A program made the translations under genes and the position numbers. From positions 1 to 9,041 of the forward strand of contig DAOVDP010000038.1 of NCBI GenBank assembly GCA_030669445.1: a stretch of DNA of 9,041 bases, in the 5' to 3' direction. The notes beneath the pieces were generated by a model that ran no database searches, had not been told where the DNA came from, and saw only the letters and a list, made by a program, of their open reading frames with translations. Below are positions 1-6,205 of this stretch, in pieces; position 1 is the stretch's first letter; each line of letters opens with the position of its first letter. This DNA comes from Candidatus Latescibacterota bacterium. GTDB lineage: Bacteria > Latescibacterota > MVCY01.

Positions 1-2
1 CT

Positions 3-101
3 AAGGTTGACTTGGTCTCTGCCCCCGAGTTGGCTATAGAACAATATCGCTTTCTGTCAGCTAAAACAGGGAAGGACCTGACAGAACAATTTAAGGTGTG
101 A
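3..101 (+). CDS. C-terminal end of an upstream gene, possibly ribonuclease E/G (partial)
   Basis: Frame 3 is open from the window edge to a TGA at 99-101 and gives 32 residues, beginning KVDLVSAPELAIEQYRF and ending KDLTEQFKV. The other two plus frames are closed early by stops. The 'EQYRF' followed by a polar tail resembles the extreme C-terminus of Rne/Rng family ribonucleases as I remember them, and rng directly upstream of rplU-rpmA is a common gene order. The fragment holds no catalytic residues, so the identification rests on this short resemblance and on neighbours. It could be another gene. That the frame is coding is more certain than the product. Confidence 0.45.
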   Translation, partial: KVDLVSAPELAIEQYRFLSAKTGKDLTEQFKV

Positions 102-134
102 ATCTCACCTTCGGAGATTTTGAGAGTTCAAAAA

Positions 135-162
135 TTGCCTAAAATTCAGAGATTTTGGGCAA
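135..162 (+). terminator. Hairpin after the upstream gene, weak terminator candidate
   Basis: TTGCCTAAAAT (135-145) pairs with ATTTTGGGCAA (152-162) through 11 pairs, one of them U-G, around a 6-nt loop. It lies 34 nt after the stop of the upstream gene, where a terminator is expected. No U-run follows directly; the nearest is four T's at 173-176, so it is a poor intrinsic terminator. A sequence complementary to part of it recurs near 193-205, so the stem could re-pair. Confidence 0.3.
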
Positions 163-211
163 ACTTGACAGTCTTTTAAGGTTTTGAAGTTCAATTTAGG
201 CAATTCACTTC

Positions 212-269
212 GTAGCCGAGCTTTCTAAAGCTCGTTGACGAGGCTGCGAAGTTTGGAAACTTCGGCTAC
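212..269. repeat. Palindromic repeat able to fold into a three-way junction
   Basis: An outer pair GTAGCCGA (212-219) and TCGGCTAC (262-269) encloses two hairpins: GAGCTTTCTAAAGCTC (218-233) and CGAAGTTTGGAAACTTCG (247-264). Adjacent arms share a few bases, so the paired states compete. Nested symmetry of this type is typical of REP-like dispersed extragenic elements. No second copy was seen in this window. Confidence 0.6.
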
Positions 270-272
270 TGC

Positions 273-420
273 ACTAGTATAGCGTTTCGTTAAAAACTTG
301 TCATTGCGAGCGTTAGCGAAGCAATCCCGTGGTGTAGTTTGTGAGCCTTGTTAGAGATTGCTTTGTCGCTTCGCTCCTCGCAATGACAGCGTAAAGGTTT
401 TCATGAAACGTAATACTAAG
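273..420. repeat. MITE-like inverted-repeat element, family B copy 1
   Basis: Inner arms TGTCATTGCGAGCG (299-312) plus GCGAAGCAATC (316-326) match GATTGC...GCTCCTCGCAATGACA (357-388) as an inverted repeat around a spacer of about 30 bp. The symmetry continues outwards imperfectly: ACTAGTAT, then CGTTTCGTTAAAAACT on the left, mirrored by AGGTTTTCATGAAACG and ATACTAAG on the right. That gives a unit of about 148 bp with long imperfect terminal inverted repeats. It has no coding capacity, as expected of a MITE or REPIN. Degenerate relatives occur at 5482-5560 and 6618-6650. Confidence 0.7.
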
Positions 421-497
421 CCGACAAGGAACTCAACGGTCAGAGAACACGACCAACTTTCCAAACCCAGAGTAAAATCTTGGAACATACACCAACA

Positions 498-504
498 GAG
501 GGAG
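498..504 (+). promoter_or_regulatory. Ribosome binding site that sets the rplU start
   Basis: GAGGGAG lies 5 nt before the ATG at 510. The in-frame TTG at 480 has no Shine-Dalgarno sequence, and the residues it would add (MEHTPTEGVL) are not part of the L21 family N-terminus. Confidence 0.65.
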
Positions 505-509
505 TGCTT

Positions 510-842
510 ATGTATGCAGTAATAAGGATGGCTGGTTTTCAGTTCAAGGTGGAGAAACAGCAGCAGATTCGGGTACCTAAGTTGGATCTACCAATAGGGG
601 AGAAGATCACTATTCCAGAGGTTCTCTTGGTCTCAGACAATGAGAAAACAACGGTGGGGACCCCCACTGTTCCCGGAGCAACCGTGGAGGCAGAAGTTCT
701 TTCCCACGGAAGAGGAGAAAAGATTACTGTGTTCAAAATGAAACGAAGAAAGAACTACAGACGTAAAAAGGGACATAGGGAAAACTACACCCGGATTTTG
801 ATCGAAGCTATCCAGGTAGAAAAAAACGGAGGAGGTGAATAA
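510..842 (+). CDS. rplU: 50S ribosomal protein L21
   Basis: This 110-residue protein starts [15 protein letters not shown], a close match to the L21 N-terminus (YAVI..GGKQYKV). It also carries the family's basic C-terminal stretch, [19 protein letters not shown] at about residues 77-95, which binds 23S rRNA. The length is only slightly above the usual 100-105. The ATG at 510 is preferred to the upstream TTG because it has a good ribosome binding site and the family N-terminus. rpmA begins 2 nt after the stop, and its Shine-Dalgarno sequence lies inside the end of rplU, so the two are almost certainly translated from one message. The 3' tail ([10 protein letters not shown]) encodes that GGAGG sequence. 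Confidence 0.97.
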   Translation: MYAVIRMAGFQFKVEKQQQIRVPKLDLPIGEKITIPEVLLVSDNEKTTVGTPTVPGATVEAEVLSHGRGEKITVFKMKRRKNYRRKKGHRENYTRILIEAIQVEKNGGGE

Positions 843-844
843 TT

Positions 845-1093
845 ATGGCGCACAAGAAAGGAGTAGGGAGCTCTCGAAACGGCAGAGAAAGTCATTCTAA
901 GCGCTTAGGAGTTAAGAGATTTAGCGGACAATTTGTGAGCCCCGGCACTATCCTGGTCAGACAGAGGGGCACTAAGATTCATCCCAGTGTCAATGTGGGT
1001 AAAGGCGGAGATGACACCCTATTCGCCTTAATTGCCGGCAAGGTTTGCTTTGAGAAGACCGGCCGGGGGAGAACCAACGTCAGTGTGATATAA
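845..1093 (+). CDS. rpmA: 50S ribosomal protein L27
   Basis: L27 is an 82-residue large-subunit protein whose N-terminal tail reaches towards the peptidyl transferase centre. The start [16 protein letters not shown] and the block [21 protein letters not shown] are diagnostic. The protein begins directly at the conserved AHKK motif, so it lacks the cleavable N-terminal extension found in Firmicutes L27, which argues against that phylum. GGAGGTG at about 831-837, inside the rplU end, lies 7 nt before the ATG. It is the second gene of the rplU-rpmA pair. Confidence 0.97.
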   Translation: MAHKKGVGSSRNGRESHSKRLGVKRFSGQFVSPGTILVRQRGTKIHPSVNVGKGGDDTLFALIAGKVCFEKTGRGRTNVSVI

Positions 1094-1121
1094 GTGAGGA
1101 CAATTTATCTGTCGTTCTCAC
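1094..1121 (+). other. Small bulged hairpin between rpmA and rpmE
   Basis: GTGAGGACA (1094-1102) can pair with TGTC (1110-1113) and CTCAC (1117-1121), leaving a GTT bulge. It begins directly after the rpmA stop. Without a T-run it is not a convincing terminator. It might act as a processing or attenuation element before rpmE, or mean nothing. Confidence 0.25.
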
Positions 1122-1168
1122 GACTATCATCGATAGATTTCTTATGAAACGGAAGGAGATGAGTTAAA

Positions 1169-1402
1169 TTGAAGAAAGATATCCATCCCAAATACGAAGA
1201 CGCTACCATTACCTGCAGTTGCGGTAATTCGATTAAGACCAGGTCCACGGTAAAGAACCTGCGAGTGGAGATATGCTCGAAATGCCATCCTTTCTACACC
1301 GGCACCCAGAAGTTGGTGGACAGCGCTGGGAGGGTGGAGAAGTTCCAGAAAAAATATGGCCTATCTCCAAATAAGGCTTCAGAAAACCAAGCAGAGAAAT
1401 AG
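1169..1402 (+). CDS. rpmE: 50S ribosomal protein L31, zinc-binding (C+) form
   Basis: The 77-residue product begins [20 protein letters not shown] and closely follows the E. coli RpmE pattern. C16, C18, C36 and C39 form the CxC...CxxC zinc site, so this is the zinc-containing paralogue and not the zinc-independent one made in zinc starvation. HPFYTG at 40-45 is also characteristic. The start is TTG. GGAAGGAG at 1151-1158 gives a strong Shine-Dalgarno sequence about 10 nt upstream, and the methionine position matches the family start. rpmA lies 75 nt upstream and prfA follows after 183 nt, a common rpmE-prfA order. Confidence 0.96.
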   Translation: MKKDIHPKYEDATITCSCGNSIKTRSTVKNLRVEICSKCHPFYTGTQKLVDSAGRVEKFQKKYGLSPNKASENQAEK

Positions 1403-1442
1403 TCTGTTCATAAACTCAAAGCACGTACACCTTACTGGGTGA

Positions 1443-1554
1443 AGAAGCCCACGATTTTAATCGTGGGTACCAAAACAAGAGAATACATGCAATCGATTCA
1501 TCAATTTTTGCTCAGGTGCCTGACTTAGACCCACGAATAAATTCGTGGGCTGCT
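1443..1554. repeat. REPIN-like inverted pair of hairpins between rpmE and prfA
   Basis: CCCACGATTTTAATCGTGGG (1448-1467) is a near-perfect hairpin. CCCACGAATAAATTCGTGGG (1530-1549) is a second with the same CCCACGA/TCGTGGG arms. The flanks show the two are in inverted orientation: AGCCCACGA...TCGTGGGT on the left, and ACCCACGA...TCGTGGGC on the right, which reads AGCCCACGA on the other strand. Two REP-like units head to head about 60 bp apart is the layout of a REPIN. As stable hairpins in an mRNA they could also protect or separate the rpmE transcript. No T-run follows. Confidence 0.65.
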
Positions 1555-1585
1555 GTAGGGTGAAATTCCGAATCTTAGGTAAAAT

Positions 1586-2683
1586 ATGTTATTCGACAAA
1601 CTCGAAGAAACAGAGAACCGATACTCAGAAATAGAGCGGCTTCTAACTGACTCCCAAATAATGAAACAGAGGGAGCGATATCGTGCCCTGGCTAAAGAGC
1701 ACGAGGAATTGGGCGAGGCTGTGGTCCTCTACCGCCGTTACAAAGCTGTGCTCAAAAACTCTCAAGAGGCAGAAAGGATTCTCAACCAGCCCAATGGCTC
1801 TGAAGACCCTGAGCTGGTAGAACTGGCAGAGGCAGAGATCCAGGAGTTAGGGAGAGAAAAAGAGGGACTTTTGGAGCGATTACAGGAACTCCTGGTTCCC
1901 AAAGATCCCAACGATGTGAAGAACTGTATGATGGAGATCCGCGCCGGCACAGGTGGAGAGGAAGCCAGCCTGTTCGCTGGCGATCTCTACCGGATGTATT
2001 GCCGGTATGCTGATCGGCAGGGTTGGCAAATTGAGCCCTTAAGCTCCGCTCCTACCAGCTTAGGTGGATTCAAGGAGGTTATTTTCGCCGTTTCGGGCAA
2101 GGGGGTGTACGGAAAACTTAAATATGAGAGTGGTGTCCACCGGGTGCAGCGCGTGCCAGTTACTGAATCCGGGGGCAGAATTCACACTTCAGCATCCTCA
2201 GTGGCTGTTTTGCTGGAGGTACCAGAGGTTGAAGTCCAACTCGACCCCGATGAATTGAAAATAGAGGTCTTTCATTCCTCTGGACCGGGAGGGCAGGGCG
2301 TCAACACCACCGATTCAGCGGTCAGAATAACCCATACCCCTACTGGGCTGGTAGTACAGTGCCAGGATGAAAGGTCACAGCATAAAAACAAGGCCAAGGC
2401 CCTTCAAATATTGCGGGCCAGACTTCAGGACAGGGTCCAAAGAAAATTAGAGGAAGAGATATCCCAAGACAGAAAACTGCAGGTGGGCTCCGGAGATCGC
2501 AGCGCCAAAGTACGAACCTACAATTTTCCCCAGAACAGAGTAACTGACCACAGAGTAAACCTCACCCTGCATAAATTAGATCAGATACTCCAGGGAACTA
2601 TGGATGAACTTATCACCGCTCTACAAACGGCTGATCGGGCAGAGAAAAGAGAAGCTGCTTTGGGAACAACGGAAGGCCGATGA
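1586..2683 (+). CDS. prfA: Peptide chain release factor 1
   Basis: RF1 recognises UAA and UAG in the ribosomal A site and triggers peptidyl-tRNA hydrolysis. The 365-residue length is normal. The codon-recognition tripeptide is PVT (191-193) within [15 protein letters not shown]; this is the PxT form of RF1, not the SPF of RF2. The catalytic GGQ lies at 235-237 in [20 protein letters not shown], with the expected downstream [11 protein letters not shown]. The N-terminal part is coiled-coil-rich domain 1. The Q of GGQ is normally methylated by PrmC, but prmC is not the next gene here. The ATG at 1586 gives MLFDKLEE, typical of RF1, although the ribosome binding site (AGGT) is weak. The stop overlaps the next start as ATGA. 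Confidence 0.97.
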   Translation: MLFDKLEETENRYSEIERLLTDSQIMKQRERYRALAKEHEELGEAVVLYRRYKAVLKNSQEAERILNQPNGSEDPELVELAEAEIQELGREKEGLLERLQELLVPKDPNDVKNCMMEIRAGTGGEEASLFAGDLYRMYCRYADRQGWQIEPLSSAPTSLGGFKEVIFAVSGKGVYGKLKYESGVHRVQRVPVTESGGRIHTSASSVAVLLEVPEVEVQLDPDELKIEVFHSSGPGGQGVNTTDSAVRITHTPTGLVVQCQDERSQHKNKAKALQILRARLQDRVQRKLEEEISQDRKLQVGSGDRSAKVRTYNFPQNRVTDHRVNLTLHKLDQILQGTMDELITALQTADRAEKREAALGTTEGR

Positions 2684-3153
2684 TAAAGTCGACCTTTAGG
2701 TGGATAGAGAAAGGCAAAATCGCTGGGTCTGCCAAACCCGTAGAGAAAACAGACATAGATTGGTTATGTCGACAGGGGATAAGAGCTGTTGTCTCTTTGG
2801 AAAGATTTTCCTCGGAGCTTTTCCTTGCACTTAAGCAGAAGGGAGTCGAATACCTGGTTCTACCTGTTGAAGATGGCGGTGTCCCGATTCCACAGCAGGC
2901 AAAGGAGTTTTTGAAATTCACTGAGGAACAGATTAACAAAAAGCACAAACCGGTTCTTGTCCACTGTGCTGCTGGTCTGGGCAGAACCGGTTTAATGTTG
3001 GCCCTTTATTTGGTAAACAAGGGGGTAGATGCTAAGCAGGCTATAGATAGGATCGGGACCTTAGAGAACGCTGCCCAGAGAGAGTTTGTCTTGCAATTTG
3101 TTGCACCCCCCCCAGATGACACCTGTTTATCCGCTCTTAGACCTTCCCAATGA
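2680..3153 (+). CDS. Small dual-specificity / tyrosine-type protein phosphatase
   Basis: This 157-residue cytoplasmic protein carries the cysteine-phosphatase signature [10 protein letters not shown] at residues 95-104, that is HCx5R(S/T), with nucleophile C96 and phosphate-binding R102. D65 in LPVEDGGVP is the likely general acid, placed about 30 residues before the cysteine as in dual-specificity enzymes. The N-terminal [15 protein letters not shown] resembles the start of small archaeal and bacterial members, whose substrates are usually unknown. The ATG overlaps the prfA stop by 4 nt (ATGA) and has GGAAGG at 2671-2676 inside prfA, so translation is probably coupled. A run of eight C's at 3106-3113 encodes PPP just before the C-terminus; a length error there would change only the last 13 or so residues. 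Confidence 0.88.
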   Translation: MIKSTFRWIEKGKIAGSAKPVEKTDIDWLCRQGIRAVVSLERFSSELFLALKQKGVEYLVLPVEDGGVPIPQQAKEFLKFTEEQINKKHKPVLVHCAAGLGRTGLMLALYLVNKGVDAKQAIDRIGTLENAAQREFVLQFVAPPPDDTCLSALRPSQ

Positions 3154-3198
3154 TTTGCTGACTAAAATACACTCACCCTATGGGGGGAATTGGGTCTT

Positions 3199-3720
3199 AT
3201 GAAAAAACATTGCAGCTCGAACAGGATAGGAGAAAGATCAGGCCCAAGACTGCTTTCCCTCCTCCTTATTCTGATGCTCTGCTGGGCAACCAGTTGTACC
3301 CGTAGCACTCAACCCGGTTCCCGTGACGGCAGAATATTCATCCAACTCAACCTCTCATCCCAATCCTGGTCTCACAGCAGGGAGGGATACCTGAAGATTG
3401 TCATTGAAGTACAGGGATGGGATCCCATTGAGAAATTTATATTTCCTCTTGAGTACAGTGAGTCTGAGCAGTTGATAAAGGAGCTTGGCATAAAAGGAGA
3501 GGATATTCTTAACTGGAATCATATTCGGGGCATATCTACTGACCTTACAGGTAAACTAATAAAAAGTGGAAAGGGCGTGAGGGTGACACTCAACGAAATG
3601 GTGCCTTCTCTGCTTCGGGATGCAAGCGTGATATTTCGTGTTGGCGGAAATGTCATACTTGAAGTATACTTTGCCAACCTTGAAACCTCATACAGCCCGT
3701 TGAGCATCAGGCGTATTTAG
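3199..3720 (+). CDS. Predicted lipoprotein of unknown function (paralogue of the one at 5684)
   Basis: I do not recognise a family. From ATG 3199 the product has 173 residues: a basic N-terminus, a hydrophobic stretch (about residues 18-31, LLSLLLILMLCW) and a lipobox ending ATSC at C33, as in a signal peptidase II lipoprotein. The mature part begins CTRSTQ and then reads RDGRIFIQLNL. The rest alternates polar and hydrophobic residues, suggesting a compact beta-rich domain ending VGGNVILEVYF. An in-frame TTG at 3190 is possible, but the G-run would then sit only 2 nt away. The gene starts 45 nt after the phosphatase gene and is probably in its operon. Order and spacing of motifs match the second lipoprotein in this window. 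Confidence 0.8.
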   Translation: MKKHCSSNRIGERSGPRLLSLLLILMLCWATSCTRSTQPGSRDGRIFIQLNLSSQSWSHSREGYLKIVIEVQGWDPIEKFIFPLEYSESEQLIKELGIKGEDILNWNHIRGISTDLTGKLIKSGKGVRVTLNEMVPSLLRDASVIFRVGGNVILEVYFANLETSYSPLSIRRI

Positions 3721-3942
3721 TGACCAGCGAAGAACGGCTTTTGGGAAGCATTCCTCAGCAAGTGCCGGCTTGCGTTTACGCTGGCTCAGTTTTACGATCT
3801 CCCGGGCATATATCTCCTCTGGCACCCGATCAACCAAGAACAGCTTCTTTCCCCGGGATGCCTCTACTACTTCTTTAGCCCTTCGCAGTTTCACCTCGCT
3901 TATCTCTCTCAGCGAAGTCTTACCTCCTCTCAAAACGATCAT
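3688..3942 (-). CDS. Small charged ORF of unknown nature, gene or gene remnant
   Basis: This 84-codon reading frame occupies most of the gap before the regulator, with nothing else coding opposite except its last 11 codons, which overlap the end of the lipoprotein gene. The product is rich in K, R and E (for example LREISEVKLRRAKEVVEASR) with interspersed hydrophobics, as in a real helical protein. I recognise no family. The ATG at 3942 has no Shine-Dalgarno sequence. A good AGAGGAGGT sits just inside the frame (about 3922-3930) but no start codon follows at the right distance. That mismatch suggests either a decayed gene or a chance frame. Its upstream side meets the AT-rich control region of the next gene. 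Confidence 0.35.
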   Translation of the reverse strand: MIVLRGGKTSLREISEVKLRRAKEVVEASRGKKLFLVDRVPEEIYAREIVKLSQRKRKPALAEECFPKAVLRWSLNTPDAQRAV

Positions 3943-4046
3943 CTTTTGATAGAATCATTACTATTTTTTTGATTCCTATGTTGTGAATTCTTGATGGATT
4001 ACTGGTTATTCTTGGCGAAAGTTAAAAAGTTTCTTATCTTTTTTGC

Positions 4047-4075
4047 TTGACAAACCATTCCGGTTTGTTTAGATT
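4047..4075 (+). promoter_or_regulatory. Sigma70-type promoter of the GntR/LacI-type regulator gene
   Basis: A perfect -35 TTGACA (4047-4052) is followed after 17 bp by TAGATT (4070-4075), a 4 of 6 match to TATAAT, in strongly AT-rich surroundings. Transcription would start near 4082, about 70 nt before the ATG at 4154. Two palindromes overlap this promoter and are listed separately. Confidence 0.65.
4051..4067. promoter_or_regulatory. Palindrome between -35 and -10 (possible operator)
   Basis: CAAACC (4051-4056), a 5-bp spacer ATTCC, and GGTTTG (4062-4067) form a perfect inverted repeat that begins in the last bases of the -35 box and fills most of the spacer. A protein bound there would block RNA polymerase. 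Its half-site differs from the AraR-like palindrome at 4085-4100, so a second regulator is possible. Confidence 0.45.
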
Positions 4076-4084
4076 TTTTATTGA

Positions 4085-4100
4085 ACTTGTATGTACAAGT
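4085..4100. promoter_or_regulatory. AraR-type operator at the predicted transcription start
   Basis: ACTTGTATGTACAAGT has perfect 7-bp arms (ACTTGTA/TACAAGT) around TG. It differs at few positions from the Bacillus subtilis AraR operator consensus ATTTGTACGTACAAAT. It lies just downstream of the promoter and 54 bp before the start codon of a regulator with AraR architecture. Autorepression is the simplest reading. Confidence 0.65.
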
Positions 4101-4153
4101 AACAACAATTTAATTCTTCTGTGAGATAAGATCCTGTCAAGTCAGGGGTTAAA

Positions 4154-5290
4154 ATGGAAAGTAGAAGGTCATTTGCTTTGGACAAGAAAAGCCCAGAGCC
4201 ACTTTACGAGCAGGTCAAAAAATATATAATTGATGGAATTAACAGGAGTCTTTTTAACCCCCATCAAAAGGTGCATTCAGAATGGGAGTTGTCATCGAGA
4301 TTTGGTATAAGCAGGTCAACTGTCAGAAAGGCTTTGGATGATCTTTGCCACCAAGGAATTCTATTTAAGATCCAAGGGAAGGGAACATTCGCCGAAGATC
4401 CCAGAAATCTTAAGAAATCTCCACTTATTAAGGGAAAACCATCTATTGGCGTGGTGGTTTTGCTTCTTAGAGACCCTCTGATCTCTCAAATAGTTGTGGG
4501 AATAGAAGAGACTCTCTACAAGAGTGGATTTCAACTGATCTTTTCTCACTCTGACAGACACGAGGCCGTTGAAGAAGAGAAGATCAAGACCCTCAGGAAG
4601 GACGGAGTGGAAGGAATTATCCTCTATCCAGCAGACCGTGAGGTGGATAATCGGACATTGCGAAAGCTGAGAGAGGATAGATTTCCCATTATTTTCGTTG
4701 ATAGATATCTGGAAGGATATGAGATAAGCTCAATCATTTCAGATAACTATGGAGGTGGGTACAAAATCACAGAGCATTTTATCAAACATGGCTACAGCAA
4801 GATAGGGTTTTTTGCTCCTCCACACGCTGGGATAACATCGGTTGTTGCAAGATTTGGAGGGTATTGTCAAGCTTTAAAAGATTATGGTATAGCAGTGAAA
4901 GACTCCTTGGCTGAAAACCCCATAGATGTCTCTGTGCCAGATGACTCCTTAGCCAACTGGGCCAAATATAGGCGGCGAATAGAAAGGTATTTAAAGGAAA
5001 ATAAAGGCATAGAAGCAGTGTTCGTCTACAACGACTATTGTGCTACGGGATTTTACAGTGTTTGTCATGCAATGGGCATAAGAATCTCCCAGGATTTGGC
5101 CATAGCAGGGTTTGATGATGTCGGTGCATCCAATCTTATTCCCCCACTGACCACGGTTCACCAGGATGGCTATGAGATGGGAAGAAGGGCAGCTGAGATG
5201 ATTTTGCAAATGATTAAAGGTGGAGAATGCCAGGAAAGGCAAATCATAGTTCCCATTGAATTGAAGATCAGAAAGTCGTGCGGCTGCTAA
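4154..5290 (+). CDS. AraR-like transcriptional repressor (GntR HTH plus LacI-type sensor)
   Basis: The 378-residue protein joins a GntR-family winged HTH (about 15-80; SEWELSSRFGISRSTVRKAL, then the wing QGKGTFAEDP) to a LacI/periplasmic-binding type sensor domain (about 97-375). The sensor shows VYNDYCATGFY at 291-301 and IAGFDDVGASNLIPPLTTV at 317-335, typical of sugar-responsive members. This order and length are those of AraR, which releases DNA on binding L-arabinose. The recognition helix SRSTVRKAL resembles SRHTIRKAI of B. subtilis AraR as I recall it. The actual ligand cannot be read from sequence. AGGGG at 4144-4148 lies 5 nt before the ATG. The gene is clearly more AT-rich than the discoidin gene to its right, which hints at a separate origin. 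No sugar catabolic genes lie in the window. Confidence 0.9.
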   Translation: MESRRSFALDKKSPEPLYEQVKKYIIDGINRSLFNPHQKVHSEWELSSRFGISRSTVRKALDDLCHQGILFKIQGKGTFAEDPRNLKKSPLIKGKPSIGVVVLLLRDPLISQIVVGIEETLYKSGFQLIFSHSDRHEAVEEEKIKTLRKDGVEGIILYPADREVDNRTLRKLREDRFPIIFVDRYLEGYEISSIISDNYGGGYKITEHFIKHGYSKIGFFAPPHAGITSVVARFGGYCQALKDYGIAVKDSLAENPIDVSVPDDSLANWAKYRRRIERYLKENKGIEAVFVYNDYCATGFYSVCHAMGIRISQDLAIAGFDDVGASNLIPPLTTVHQDGYEMGRRAAEMILQMIKGGECQERQIIVPIELKIRKSCGC

Positions 5291-5481
5291 AAAAGATCGC
5301 TTGGTATGTTCTATCTTGTTGAAGTGCTTACATTGGGCTGACAAGTTCCTTCTCAGGATGTGTCATTACGGGCTATGCTGTTAGTGATAAGCCACAGCAC
5401 ATTTTGCTGCTGAAGAATGCTTCGGTTGAAGTAGTACAGTCATTAGTTTCTGTCCGAAAAGTACGTATCTTCGTCTCTTAG
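5291..5481. other. Intergenic stretch without a recognisable feature
   Basis: The 191 bp between the regulator stop and the repeat at 5482 show no ORF above about a dozen codons on the plus strand, no T-tailed hairpin and no obvious promoter. With the repeat and the sequence up to 5626 it makes a 336-bp gap. The minus-strand frame running through it from the next gene looks non-coding. Confidence 0.5.
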
Positions 5482-5560
5482 TGTCATTGCGAGCGACTGC
5501 AAGGAGCGAAGCAATCTCTTTAATATCAGGGGATTGCTTCGTCGCGGAGCCTGCGCTGTA
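5482..5560. repeat. Family B inverted repeat, copy 2 (right arm degenerate)
   Basis: The left arm TGTCATTGCGAGCG, then GAGCGAAGCAATC at about 5503-5515, copies the left arm at 299-326. GATTGCTTCGTCGC (5532-5545) opens the right arm, but this decays into GGAGCCTGCG where TTCGCTCCTCGCAATGACA is expected. The outer inverted repeats seen in copy 1 are absent. The reverse-strand translation of this arm (RSLQSLAMT) is a familiar spurious peptide. Confidence 0.65.
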
Positions 5561-5683
5561 AACAGGGAGCCCACAGAAATTCTCTTGCGGAGTGGTTTTA
5601 AGTAGACATCAGAAGTCATTTTAAAAATGCGCGCCATACATAGTAAAATGCTTGACAAACTCGAAAAATTTTTATCCTTAGTG

Positions 5684-6169
5684 ATGTATCCTAAACAGAG
5701 AAATCTCGGAAGGTGGTATTTAAGGACGTTTTTGCTGGGTGGTGTTTTCTGGTTGGTGGGCATGACCTTTTTGGGCTGCGGCAACCCCACTGAGCCACAT
5801 TTCAAGGATGGGAGGTTGTATTTCGTAAACAATAGTCGACTCTGGCCCGGCACCAGGCAGCGAATATACGCCGTTTTCGAGGACCGCCGGAGGGAAATCG
5901 ATTTTAATATGGATGACAACGCTGAGCTGACAGGGGTGGGAGCGGTCGAGATCAGCGAGGGGCCGCTTGCTGGTGGAACAAAGGTAACCGTTGGGTGTCT
6001 GTACGGGGACCCGGGCAATATACTTGGTCCTGCTGAAATATCCCTCACTATTGACGGGAACATGACCGTTGAGGCATATGAGACGGACTGGAATAGTTAC
6101 CAGGGCGACATTGCCCTTCGGTTTCACAGGGGAATTTTCAACGGCCACGATCCAGCAGCAGGGAGTTAA
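5684..6169 (+). CDS. Predicted lipoprotein of unknown function (second paralogue)
   Basis: No family is recognised. From ATG 5684 the 161-residue product has a basic N-terminus (YPKQRNLGRWYLR), a hydrophobic segment (LLGGVFWLVGMTF) and lipobox FLGC with C32, fitting signal peptidase II processing. The mature protein starts CGNPTEPHFKDGRLYFVNN. The DGR(L/I)(Y/F) motif shortly after the cysteine and the end IDGNMTVEAYETDW match RDGRIFIQ and VGGNVILEVYF in the lipoprotein at 3199-3720, and both mature parts have similar length. The frame is open further up, to ATG 5627. None of the candidate starts has a clear Shine-Dalgarno sequence, and 5684 was chosen because it gives a normal signal peptide like that of its paralogue. 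A TTGACA at 5652-5657 within the upstream extension also favours a late start. Confidence 0.72.
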   Translation: MYPKQRNLGRWYLRTFLLGGVFWLVGMTFLGCGNPTEPHFKDGRLYFVNNSRLWPGTRQRIYAVFEDRRREIDFNMDDNAELTGVGAVEISEGPLAGGTKVTVGCLYGDPGNILGPAEISLTIDGNMTVEAYETDWNSYQGDIALRFHRGIFNGHDPAAGS

Positions 6170-6184
6170 AACAGATTTCTTGTG

Positions 6185-6205
6185 AAAAACTCTTAAAAAA
6201 CTCTT
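6185..6205. repeat. Tandem pair of 10-bp repeats
   Basis: AAAAACTCTT occurs at 6185-6194 and again at 6196-6205, separated by one A. It lies just upstream of, and runs into, the -35 box of the promoter at 6204-6232, near the broken edge of the transposase remnant. Confidence 0.55.

Noticed and set aside
165..193. TTGACA at 165-170 as an rplU promoter
   Set aside because: No acceptable -10 box at 16-18 bp, and it lies far from rplU.
480..509. Longer L21 start at TTG 480
   Set aside because: No ribosome binding site, and the extra residues do not belong to the L21 family; ATG 510 has a good site and the conserved N-terminus.
1443..1554. Pair of similar hairpins as a minimal CRISPR array
   Set aside because: The two units are in inverted orientation and only two in number; CRISPR repeats are direct.
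3767..3795. GC-rich imperfect hairpin after the first lipoprotein gene as a terminator
   Set aside because: The stem has mismatches and only a short T-run follows several bases later; the sequence also lies within the minus-strand ORF.
5652..5678. TTGACA with TATCCT as promoter of the second lipoprotein
   Set aside because: The spacer is only 15 bp and the -10 match is 4 of 6; kept only as weak support for a late start codon.
5443..6063. 206-codon minus-strand frame opposite the second lipoprotein
   Set aside because: It runs antisense to a better gene, and its end reads RSLQSLAMT, the usual spurious translation of the family B repeat.
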